A stretch of 64,000 nucleotides of DNA from positions 438,538,617 through 438,602,616 of the forward strand of contig CM046875.1 in the NCBI GenBank assembly GCA_025667525.1, read 5' to 3'. Position 1 is the stretch's first letter. Every line of letters begins with the position of its first letter. The position numbers and the translations under genes were made by a program. The notes below the pieces were generated by a model. That model saw nothing but the letters and a program-made list of their open reading frames with translations, was not told where the DNA came from and searched no databases. Source of the stretch: Glebionis coronaria (Eukaryota; Streptophyta; Magnoliopsida; Asterales; Asteraceae). Below are positions 20,661-30,486 of this stretch, piece after piece.

Positions 20661-22229
20661 TTAAAGAGTAACAACTTGCATCACTTCGAGAGACACTATA
20701 TGTTCTAAGAATCGGTCATATTCGGATAAAATCTTTTCTTTTTCAATTAAATGTTGTTCATAAGCATCATCCATTTCATAGAAAACTTTTTGAACTTCAC
20801 CTATTTCAAAACTTAGATTTCCCGCGAGATAATAGACTCCATTTTTAATATTGTTTACAAACGGAACGATCTCTTTCTCAAACACCGTTTTCATGTGTTC
20901 GAAAGCCCATTCTCCAGCGGTTTGAGCCGTTGAAGTCGTACATTCCAGGATGACCTTGTCAAACTCGGTAAGGTATCTCTCAATCTCTTCCAAGCTTAGC
21001 TTTACCGTACGCACCGGTGGAAGATTCTTAGGAATTTCCTTTGGTTCGTCTGAGTTAACGAGTGTAGGAAGTATACTAAGACTTTCTCTAGTAGGCATGT
21101 AAGCGGATGTCTGGATAGATTTCTTTTGCATATTAAATCGAGTTATAAGATCTATTTTTGCATTCGTTGCATTCATTTGTGCATAGTCATACTCAGGATA
21201 TGTAGGAAGTAATTTTAAACGATTCTCTTCATATGGTGACATGCTCTCAGATTCATTTAAAAACATAATCGGATCTAATACCAATCCTAACGTTGTTGCA
21301 TCATAAAGTCGTGGGTTGTGGTGAAATGCTTGCTTTGCATACCCCGGGTTAGGTGGTAGGTCTATTAGACGCGATAGATTGAACTCCTGAAAAGAAGAAT
21401 GAAACAAGTGTACTAAATGTGAAGCAGAGTATTGTTTTAAAAGCAAAATTTCAGTCTTTTTAACTCTCTCAGACGCCTTAATTTCCGTTTCAACTCTTTT
21501 AGACTCGAGAATTTCGAAATCCGTTTGTAGTTTTTGAAAATTATTAACGACTGACTCTTTTTCTTTAAGTTCTTTTGAAAGATTTTCTCTTAAACTTTTA
21601 AATTCTAGCAGATTATCCATTTGGACTTGCCTAAACCTATCAAATTCAGGATTAGTTAAGGTAGTGGAAACTGGAGTTAATTCCAAGGTTTTAAACTTTT
21701 CCTTATGCAAAGCAAGCTCGGCAGATAAAGTCTGATTAACACTGAGGGTTTCAAGGACCGCATTATTCATTTGGCTAAGCAAATATTCCGAGACCAAAAC
21801 CAAATAAGGTTGAGCAAACAAATTCGTAGTCTTAATAACTCCCGGTTGTGGTTCACTCAAAGTCTGGGGACTTGCATTGATATTGATATCATTGTTTGTC
21901 TCCTCGATTGAGGTACTAACCACCGGAGGCTGTTTCGGATACTCCGACACTTGCTCAACTTGATAAGGTACAATACTAGTATCCGTAGCAGTATTTGGTA
22001 CCTCAGAAATTGTGTCAGCTCCATAAAGTGAAAGATTTGCCATGAGAGCTACTTTGGCGATATTGAGATCATCAAAGTCAGAGTCGTATGCATCCAAATC
22101 ATCACATTGATATGCGGCATTGTTTGTGATGGTTGCTGTGAGACCGACAGTGTCCGTGACTCCCGGATCTGCGAGAAATGCCAACTCTTCTTCATCGAGC
22201 TCACGTCCTTGGGCTTGAGCATTCACCAA
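20661..22229 (-). pseudogene. E1 Gag middle region
   Basis: 522 residues following the zinc knuckle: ELDEEELAFLADPGVTDT, then CDDLDAYDSDFDDLNIAKVALMANLS, then long helical coiled-coil sequence (LRENLSKELKEKESVVNNFQ). The LAFLADPG and DAYDSDCDD blocks are strongly conserved in Asteraceae Copia gag-pol (from memory). Open for 1.5 kb, so this part decayed little. Confidence 0.75.
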
Positions 22230-22241
22230 GTAGATCTTCTC

Positions 22242-22847
22242 CTAAAACCATGTGATATCCCTTTTCCGCTTGGGCTGCTTACACTCTCGGGCCATGTGCC
22301 CTTCCCCTTTGCAATTGTAGCATATAATCATCTTTGTTTTGCCAGTGTTATTAACTCTTGTAGCAGCAGTGTTAGATGAACTTGCACCAGCAGTAGATGA
22401 ATTGGGTCTCCCCTGAAGTGGTTGCACCATGACTCTGCTATCTTGAATTGTAGCCTGTTGTCGAGAGTTAGAAGAGTTCCTTAACTGATTATTAGTTGTT
22501 GCTGGTCCTCTGTAACCTCGTTTGTTCAATGTTTGAGTGAGATAAGCAGACATTTGAGCAAGTATATCAGTAGGACTATCCCCTTGTCTAAACTCAGGGA
22601 CAGGGATCTCATCATCACAATAGAATGCCGATGCTGATTGAGCTACAATCTGATTTGATCGAACACTAACTTGTTGTGAGTAATGGGGTTGAGGAGCCTC
22701 AAGTTGTTGATAGTTAATAGCAGGGTTTGTTGGAGGTTGATAAGGTGAGTACTGGTGTGAAGCATAAGGTAACGGATGTGAATCTCCTTGTGATGATGTT
22801 ATTGGTTGCTGGTATTGTTGGTGATAAGATGTAGGCGGTTGTGGCAA
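22242..22847 (-). pseudogene. E1 Gag nucleocapsid with CCHC zinc knuckle
   Basis: Gln/Pro/Ser-rich start (HQQYQQPITSSQ), then RNSSNSRQQATIQDSRVMVQ and the knuckle CYNCKGEGHMAREC followed by KQPKRKR. The knuckle binds element RNA for packaging. Same frame as the flanking Gag pieces; the stops at both ends are point decay. Confidence 0.85.
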
Positions 22848-22874
22848 GATCGAGTACTGTGGGAAGCTTGGTGT

Positions 22875-23357
22875 TTAATACAATGGTTGATAGGAAGATT
22901 GGTGTCCCAAAGCAAGCGGAGAGTTGTGGTATGACAATGTAGGATGGTTTGCCATTAATGCCAATGGTTCTTGATAAGATCCCTGAGATATTCGTTTTTG
23001 GATCACATACTTCTCATGTTGTTGTAAGAAAGCATAGAGTTGATCTAAATTTGACTTGTGCAAATCACGAATCATCTTAACATCGGTGACATATTGACTC
23101 CATTCTTGGGGTAACGTGTTCAAGAACTTTGTGTTTAGTTGAAACTGTTCAATCCTTAAATTATACACGTTCATGTCATTCATCAACGTAGTGAAATTCC
23201 AATAGTAATCGTGAAGAGTCTCCCCTGGAATGTATGTAAACCTATCAAACAAGTCATACGATTGACACTCTCGTTCTTGCTTAGTTAGAGAGGTCCCTTG
23301 TAACAAAACAGCTAATCGATTCCAAAGATTCTTTGCCAGTGTGTGTTCACTTACCAT
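22875..23357 (-). pseudogene. E1 Gag capsid-like domain
   Basis: 160 residues: LAKNLWNRLAVLLQGTSLTKQERE, DLFDRFTYIPGETLHDYYWNF, TKFLNTLPQEWSQYVTDVKM and LDQLYAFLQQHEKYV. This is the UBN2-type capsid fold region of plant Copia Gag, which forms the virus-like particle shell. In frame with 23445-23684. Confidence 0.85.
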
Positions 23358-23444
23358 TCTATAGATATCGGGTGGAAGGGCTTGAAGTATGTCTGAACGG
23401 CCCTTTCATCTGCATCGGCAATGATTTTGTTAGCATCGGTCAAC

Positions 23445-23684
23445 TCATGATACAACCTTTCCCTTGTTACATTGTTGACGAACTTCTCCCCAATCTAATA
23501 GACCTTTTTCAATTGATTGAAGCATAAGTTGACCATTGGGTTTGCCCATGATGTACGTTTTCATGCGACCTTGCCATGCTTCAAATAAATCTTTGATGAG
23601 CAAAGGTGGGCGAGTGTTGGTACCCGAGATGATTGAGATATCGGTAAGCGAAGTCATTGTTGGCATATATGAATTTGAATTCAT
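23445..23684 (-). pseudogene. E1 Gag N-terminus
   Basis: Starts at a good ATG (MNSNSYMPTMTSLTD) and runs through NTRPPLLIKDLFEAWQGRMKTYIMGK, matching the N-terminal block NRPPML...YDSW of this Gag family. Broken by a stop after about 80 residues. The leader with the motif array lies just upstream. Confidence 0.8.
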
Positions 23685-23864
23685 TTTATGATCCCTTGAA
23701 TAAAGATTATCAAAAATGATCGAACAATGAAATAAGGTTATGTGTTTTTGTGTTGTTAAATGAAAGATGTTGTTATCTTTTTCTTGTGTTTGTTTTTGAA
23801 ATTTACCAAATCACCAAATTAATGCAAGATAGAAAAAATCCTCTAAATATCCAAAAACAAATTC

Positions 23865-24270
23865 TATCGGAATGTGTCAAGTGTCGGAATGTTGCTTTTG
23901 TCGGAATACCCTTTCTATCGGAATGATTGCAAGTATCGGAATGTTGGTTCTATCGGAATGTTGGTTCTATCGGAATGTTGATCTGTCGGAATGTCGATCT
24001 GTCGGAATGTCCTTCTATCTGAATATTGGATCTGTCGGAATGTTGATCTTTCGGAATGTTGATCTGTCGGAATGTTTAGATCGCAATATGGCTAAAACAA
24101 TTTGGACAGAGTAACGTCTCAATATTCCTTAAAACCCGTCGGAATCCGCGATCACAATGAACGATCAGAATAACTCGTCGGAATAAGGTATCGGAGTCCT
24201 TGTGATCGCAAAGTAAAACCCTTGGGTTATTGCGATCGAGCCACACACACTTGTACATTCCGATGGAATG
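23865..24270 (-). repeat. array of TCGGAATG motifs in the E1 leader
   Basis: About 20 copies of TATCGGAATG / TGTCGGAATG and a few TCGCAATG, crowded from 23865 to 24075 (spacing 15-25 bp) and looser to 24270. It lies between the primer site and gag. It is the same motif class as the 6482-6865 array, in the same orientation. Confidence 0.78.
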
Positions 24271-24514
24271 ACTTGCTAGAATTTCGGAAAGATGAAAACA
24301 AGAAAGTTCTTAACTTTTGATCCACAAGATTTGTGTTTTAAACGAAACCAAGATACCCAAATCATACGACATGAATAAAGAAGGTATGCGACTTATGAAC
24401 ACTAACAAACACGAAAATTTTTTGATGCTTTGGCAATAAACAATCAAAAAACACACGTTATGCTTAAGAAAGCATAAACAACACAAATACCAACCTATAT
24501 TTCATCCCATTCTC

Positions 24515-24525
24515 TTGATACCAAT
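24515..24525 (-). promoter_or_regulatory. E1 primer-binding site (degenerate, initiator tRNA-Met type)
   Basis: On the minus strand TTGGTATCAAGAG, against the usual TGGTATCAGAGC, follows the LTR end near 24526. One extra A spoils the match, in keeping with an old copy. Confidence 0.6.
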
Positions 24526-24832
24526 TATAGAACGATGATAATCTTTGTATTTCAAGAGGGTTGATGTATTTATAGAGAGAGAAACAAGAGAGAGAAGTGA
24601 GAGAAAAGTATATGTATTTCTTAGAGAAATGAAACAACCAACACCTCTTTCCATGGTAGAAAGAGGTTTATATACCCAAGTCCTTAATGGACTTGGGCCT
24701 CCGGCCCATGAACATGCTCATGGGTCAGGCTTAACATAAATGTAACTTAAACATTACTACGAGCCTATAACTATATTGTTGGAGTGACCGAGACTTTTTT
24801 ATACGTAAAATCGTATTTCCATCATCATAACA
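24526..24832 (-). repeat. E1 5' LTR
   Basis: On the minus strand it starts TGTTATGATGATGGAAATACG and runs to just before the primer site, about 305 bp. TATA box GTATATAAA (24667-24675). Around it are three stems: 9-bp ACCTCTTTC/GAAAGAGGT (24643-24651, 24659-24667), 9-bp CCCAAGTCC/GGACTTGGG (24675-24683, 24689-24697) and 7-bp CCCATGA/TCATGGG (24705-24724). The 3' partner LTR would lie left of the window. Confidence 0.7.
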
Positions 24833-24879
24833 TAAGATAGTTTATCCTGAAAGAAGGTTAATGTAGGGACCTGCTGTTG

Positions 24880-25500
24880 TTCGAGTTGTTAGCGTTGTTA
24901 CGGTAACTATCATTACCGCCACGCCTCTCAGAACCAGAACGGTCGTTGGTCTGACCGTTTCCCTTGGATGCTTACTTCTGAGCGGCCACAGGCTTATGGT
25001 CGCCTGTCTTTTGTCTGAAATGGAGAATTAAACAGAGGATGATATAAACATGAAACATTGAAAGGAAATGAATGAGTTCATTTGATGATTGAAGATACCT
25101 CTTTACTATTCGGTCATCACCAAACTCCTCTCGTTCCTGAAGCATCTCCAGCTCATATACTGCATCAGCTACTTGTGCCACCGTTTTACAGGTAGCATAC
25201 GCTGATTTATTTCTAGCGATCGATGGACGAAGAGCCCAACGAAAGTGGCGTGCTCGTTCTTCCGTAGTCCCTGCTGCTGCGCCCAGAACACCAGCAAAAC
25301 AAAGGAAGCGCTGCATGAATTCATTGATGTTTTCCTCATCCCTTTGCCTAACAGCGTAGTACTGTCTTGTTAACCTACTCCTCATCGCCGTGTGGAAGAT
25401 TTGTGGGGGAGGAGGATAGTTATCGTTTTGGTGAAGGATAACTTGCAAATCTGCATTGGCACCTGCAACCATCTCCCGAATATTGTGTGCGTTCACTATC
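24880..25500 (-). pseudogene. E2 Ty3/gypsy Gag relic with intron-like gaps
   Basis: Clear Gag blocks: LTRQYYAVRQRDEENINEFMQR, FLCFAGVLGAAAGTTEERARHF, RWALRPSIARN and VAQVADAVYELEMLQERE, matching the retrotransposon Gag capsid domain. The minus-strand sequence from about 25105 to 25015 is non-coding in character, starts with AAGAG/GTATCTTC and ends in TTCAG/ACAAAAG, so it looks like an intron. A similar AG border (CTGTCAG/ATAGTG) lies near 25500. Downstream coding continues to about 24880 (Ser/Asn-rich). E1 interrupts it at 24833. Confidence 0.7.
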
Positions 25501-25619
25501 TGACAGTTTAAAACAACAAAATTCAACATAATTGATAAGTCTAAAATGAGATGAACATAGAATGCATGAACGATGTATAAGTCAATGAAACAGTTTAAAA
25601 TGCATGAAACAATGTAAAA

Positions 25620-25945
25620 ATGCATGATGCAGTTTATAAAAAAATTTATATGAACGGGAGTGAACGCCTATGGTCAGTTCACTCAAAACAAAAGACATGG
25701 CGTGGGGACGCCAATGGGTCGGTCCCAAAGTTAAAAGTTTCGATAAAAGCACATGCGACTAAATAGGGTCAGTCATGTACCAACCATTACTTAGTCATAA
25801 ACCTGCTACAATGATATGAATGCATGAAAAAAAATGAAAAAAAAATGAATGAATGCATGAAAACCATCTGTCAGTTCTAGGAAGACACTGGTGACTACCC
25901 GTAAGTCACAAGTCATGTTTTACATAGCTACAGGTCGAAACCTTG
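25620..25945. other. E2 leader, no gene
   Basis: Non-coding stretch between the gag relic and the primer site, AT-rich with an A-rich run at 25829-25855. Nothing else seen. Confidence 0.5.
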
Positions 25946-25957
25946 GCTCTGATACCA
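25946..25957 (-). promoter_or_regulatory. E2 primer-binding site
   Basis: TGGTATCAGAGC on the minus strand, four bases from the LTR end (TGTAACACC at 25962). Complementary to the 3' end of initiator tRNA-Met. Confidence 0.85.
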
Positions 25958-26487
25958 TAAGTGTAACACCCCATTTGTTAAGATAGGATGCTACGGTAAA
26001 TTATGGCGTGTCATCAAAGCATGAAAGGTAAATGTCTAAACATTCATGACCATAAATAGATCTACCAGAATCAAACGTCGGTAGTCTAGTAACCCACACA
26101 AAAGCAATATAAGTACTGTAAATGGAAAGGACTAAACAATGTCCAAAAGAAGTAAAGTATGATAAAGTAGGAATAAATACATAAGGTAAAAGAGGTCGGA
26201 TAGCTTCCAATCCGAATGCACATAATCTGAAGTTCTTACTTGTGTCCTTGGGTACCTATCGTTTGGGAACATGGGAAAGTAGAAGGCTGAGCATAACGCT
26301 CAGTGAACGGATATACAATAAAGCATGGAAAACATAGAATATGGAAGCATATAAAGAATATAAAGCATGTATGGTAGAGGAAATGAATAAGTCCTGGAAA
26401 ACCTAGTTGTTTGTCATGTTAACTGGTTTTAGTTCTGAAAACATAGCTTATGTTACTTATGAAAATATGTATTAGTTAATGTACCAT

Positions 26488-26769
26488 TGTAGAAATGCTA
26501 AATCGGATCCGGTGGTCTAATGTGGTGGTAGATGGTGGTGGAAGCCATTGATGGCTTAGAGAGAGAGAAGAGAGGTTGAAAGTAAAATGAAAGTGTATTG
26601 AAAATAAAACAAATGACAATCAACACCCCTCCTTGGAAGCTAAGGAGGGGTATATATAGTCACGCACACAACCTAAACTTTACAAAAAGCCTAGTCTAGT
26701 CTAAATGTGCGTGACTATGATAACTAACGGGAATTCTTAAATGTCGTCACATAAAGTGAGTTTCCAACA
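26488..26769 (-). repeat. S1 3' LTR
   Basis: TGTAGAAATGC...TTTCCAACA on the plus strand. TATATATA at 26651-26658 lies between a 9-bp stem CCCCTCCTT/AAGGAGGGG (26626-26634, 26642-26650) and 13-bp arms 26656-26668 / 26706-26718 (ATAGTCACGCACA and its complement). Confidence 0.92.
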
Positions 26770-28170
26770 ATATTCCCCCATGGGACGACGTGTAGAATTC
26801 CTTACAATATTCTTCCTAACAAGTACAAAATGATTAAGAACAAGAGCTTTTATGAAGCGTCTAATGCTGATGATGTCTTCTGAGGCCTTCGTCTTCAAAA
26901 CGACTCATCTTTAAAGTAACTTGTAGAAGAAATACTGTAACGGCACGAGCTAAGTAACCCATACACTTCTGGTTAAGGAGAAGCTTCTGAATTAGCTTCT
27001 CCTTAATTCATGCCACGTAAACTTGATGTAGAAGCATTTTAAATAGCTTCCTCCTAAACCAACAATCCTCGTAAGCAACTTCAAAGCTTTCAATAAAGCT
27101 TAGAATGATTAAGCGCACAGCGGAATCTAACTAGCAAATCCCATCATATAACATGATAATGTTGCTAAGAGGGATTGAAAGTTTGGGGCACACCAAGTAG
27201 ATCAACAACTTTTCTTCTCATGCTTGAATAATTCTTCTGAATTTTTCTTCCCCCTGAGAGTTCAAGTTATGCATACCAGAAAGAATCAAGACATTTCTTC
27301 CCCCACATAGTTGAAGAAGGTAAATCAGTCCCAATTATGAAGCTCAAATACTGAAGTGGATACTTTATCCCATTCATGAAGTTGACATCGTAACACTAGA
27401 GTAAATTAAGTCCCGGAAATGTACATATCTTCTTCCGGAGATGCACCAGAGTCAATTAAGTCCCGGGAATGCATATAGGATAATGATGATGTTTAATTGC
27501 AACAATCAAACAATTAAACCTCGAATCAGTAGTGTACCGTTTAGAGATTGATAACGACACGAGTTAAAACACTGATTTTCTCAGCGGCTATGACAAATGT
27601 CATCCCGGAATATCTTCAAATCAAAAGAAGGTATGAAGTTCATCACGTGTACTCGTTGTGCGTTCAATGTGTCTTCTTCTTCCCCCTTGATGGTTTCGAA
27701 ACTCGGAACCATCAATTAATTGTACGCACATGAACCTGAAATCTCGTGAGAATAATAAATAAGCTGAATTATATATTTTGTGAGAATCAGCTGTTGATCG
27801 AAAATCTCTTCTCATAAGCTCTCCATGACCACCTTTACCAACCCACGTGAAAGAAATTTGAAGTGACCACTAAAAGAATGAACCAGATACATCAAACGTG
27901 AAGCTGAATAAAAATCCTTCGATCTTGTGACTTAAGCTTGCACTATTGTTGAATGAAGAACGGTGGAGAAATCTCTAAGTACTCAACGCATCACTGAAGA
28001 AGTCTATAAGCACAACACCTCATAGTCACTGAATAAAAATTATGACGTGACAAAAAATTTGTGACAAAATGGATAAAAATGATATAGAACGAGACACAAA
28101 GAATAAATTAGACCACTAAATCGAATATATAAACACGATCCAAGGATGGAACCGTGGCTCTGATACCAAA

Positions 28171-28452
28171 TGTAGAAATGCTAAATCGGATCCGGTGGTC
28201 TAATGTGGTGGTAGATGGTGGTGGAAGCCATTGATGGCTTAGAGAGAGAGAAGAGAGGTTGAAAGTAAAATGAAAGTGTATTGAAAATAAAACAAATGAC
28301 AATCAACACCCCTCCTTGGAAGCTAAGGAGGGGTATATATAGTCACGCACACAACCTAAACTTTACAACGAGCCTAGTCTAGTCTAAATGTGCGTGACTA
28401 TGATAACTAACGGGAATTCTTAAATGTCGTCACATAAAGTGAGTTTCCAACA
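28171..28452 (-). repeat. S1 5' LTR
   Basis: Nearly identical to 26488-26769, with the same TATA and flanking inverted repeats. This copy supplies the promoter, reading toward lower coordinates. Confidence 0.92.
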
Positions 28453-28457
28453 ACCAT

Positions 28458-29560
28458 AATAGCAAATATAGGTCATGAGGTCAACAACGTGCATGAATAC
28501 TTGGAGGGTGACCTCATCATGTAAATTAGAGGGGATGCCTCTAATTAATTGGTAAGTGGGTAGGAGGGATCAGCTCATTGTGAAGGATGCAAGACACAAA
28601 CCACATTCACCATGAAATCCTGACTGAAACATATAACTAGGATGCACCCATACGCCCCACATGATAATATAATAATATAATGGCCGAATAACTGAAAAAG
28701 GACGCCACGAGCTATCACTCTGCTATGGTGAAGTCATAACACTAGTGCCTCTAGTGTTATGGTTATGGTACCTCCATAACTAGGTGAAACTGGTCATGTA
28801 TGTATATGGCTAAGGTAACTAATAAACATAAGCATTTAATCTGTAGCTACTTGGAAAAACAGTTGGCTGCATACGGGAAATCCTAATGAAGGAAGATATT
28901 GTCCTTACTGAAAGACGGGAAATCCGTACCTTATATCCAGTAGAAGCTAAGGAAAATGATGAAGACTAATCCGCCTCGAAGGATAACACTACATAAGAAA
29001 TATGGACGTGTATGAGTTGTCTGATTTACATGTGTTTTACTGGTTTCATGTGTTATTAGCTTGTTATACATATTCTGTCATGTTTTAATGTTTACTATGC
29101 TAACTTTAGTTATTATGATGTTCTGTTGAGTATTATTCATGTGTTAGTGCATTATAATACTTGTATTGTAATACTAAGTAACTTTCTAAAAATAGCAAGT
29201 TTCTATAAATAGTAGGTTTCTAAAAATAGAAAGTTTCCAAAAATAGTAAGTTTCCATAATTAGAATTAAGTTGGATTATAAATAATAATTAAAGTTTATT
29301 TAGTACACTACAAGTCATGGTTATAGTTCATTAATTAAATAACTGGTTAATTTAATTAAACTATACGTTATATGATTTTAATTAAAATACATGTTTTAAT
29401 TAAATAACTAAGTAAAAATACCTTAGGTTATACATGAATTAATTTAATAAACTAATTAACCTAAAGTTTAATATAACATGACTTATAAAAATAGTTTTCA
29501 TGAAAAACCCGAATCCCGAGCTCGTGTTTTAAATAAGCCGAACCAAATAAGCCAAAATCA
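28458..29560. other. E2 LTR interior, no gene
   Basis: AT-rich LTR sequence with a degenerate run of short AAATAG(C/T)AAGTTTC-type repeats at about 29195-29260. I see no coding region. Confidence 0.5.
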
Positions 29561-29564
29561 AAGT

Positions 29565-29880
29565 CCCACCGAGACCTTGGAGGGTCTCGGTTGACACTAC
29601 TTAAACTAACAAACATGTACAACATACCCCGACTTAGTGTCGGGGTTTCTTTGGTCTCGGCTCCGAACAACAAAAACCAACCGAGCCCCTTTGGGGGTCT
29701 CGGTGGTGCCTCGGTGCACACAAACCGAAAATATAAACACACCCCGACCCCTGGTCTGGGTTGCCTTGCTGCGTGAGATACCACACCAACCCAAGCTGAG
29801 ATTCTTGGGACTCTCGGTGGTGGTAATCAAAACAAGCCGAGCCCCATATGGGGTCTCGGGTGTCTCGGCCGAACCACACC
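29565..29880. repeat. GC-rich hairpin array, period about 56 bp
   Basis: Five to six stem-loops in otherwise AT-rich DNA, starting near 29568, 29625, 29681, 29744, 29797 and 29840. Examples: CCCCGAC/GTCGGGG (29625-29643), ACCGAGCCCC with GGGGGTCTCGGT, and GAGCCCC/GGGGTCTC. The reading frames through it on both strands are by-products of the repeat. Confidence 0.65.
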
Positions 29881-30486
29881 ACACACAAACCAAACCCGAA
29901 AACATGATTTAATTAATCTATTACATGTTTTATTCTTGTTCTTGATGATTAATTAAATTATAACATGAAATCAAAAGAATTAAAAAAAAGAAAAGGTTTG
30001 ATTTATACTGATGTGTGAAAAGAAAAAGAGAATGATCACGAACACAAAATCAATAATGAAACTCGTCTGAATCTTCCTTGTGGTTATATATGGCCGGCGG
30101 CAATGGTGAGACAAGGAGGCAGGGAAAACTTTTCTGAAAACCTAAAAATAATGAAAAAAGATTTCTCTTGATGTTTTATTAAAAGTATGATATGGGCCAA
30201 AAGCCCAATTTTCCTCCTTTCTCTTGCCTTGGCCGCAGCATGTGGGGCCCACTCAGGGTAACCCAAAGTTTTTCATGTGTTAAATAATTAGTCGTGTATG
30301 CTCGTGATTTAATATTCGTGATTTTGGTATTCGTGATCGTGTCACATTTATAATATTCATGATTGTTCCTTATTTATTGTCGTGACACGTGTATTAATAT
30401 TATAAATGGAAAGTTTAAATTGTATCGTGTTTTCGTAAGTTATTGTTTACGTGTACTGTTCATAGGTTTTTAATGCGGGTTTTACA

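Larger units (their letters stand above)
26483..28457 (-). mobile_element. S1: small non-autonomous LTR element with ACCAT TSD
   Basis: LTRs of 282 bp at 26488-26769 and 28171-28452, flanked by ACCAT at 26483-26487 and 28453-28457. The primer site TGGTATCAGAGC is at 28157-28168 (minus) and a purine tract GGGGGAATA lies at 26770-26779 (minus). The 1.4-kb internal region has no ORF of note. I count about two differences between the LTRs (26686-26687 region), so insertion was recent. It needs all proteins from other Copia elements. Confidence 0.93.
25962..30486 (-). repeat. E2 long LTR, split by S1
   Basis: One end is TGTAACACCCC at 25962. The best other end is GCGGGTTTTACA ending 30486, which gives inverted termini (TGTAACACCC against TGTAAAACCC). 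Without S1 it is about 2.55 kb. A minus-strand TATATAACC near 30084-30092 fits the promoter. It contains the GC-rich hairpin array at 29565-29880. The outer end is inferred from sequence only, without a partner LTR. Confidence 0.55.

Noticed and set aside
24972..25625. An intron-containing host gene
   Set aside because: The coding blocks are Ty3/gypsy Gag, with the matching LTR and primer site directly upstream. A domesticated gene remains possible but is not shown.
25946..25957. TGGTATCAGAGC matches as tRNA genes (also at 28157, 47845 and 59985)
   Set aside because: Each is a 12-nt primer-binding site next to an LTR; no cloverleaf surrounds it.
29461..29912. Several overlapping frames on both strands
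   Set aside because: Their peptides merely repeat with the 56-bp hairpin period; no codon bias or known domain.
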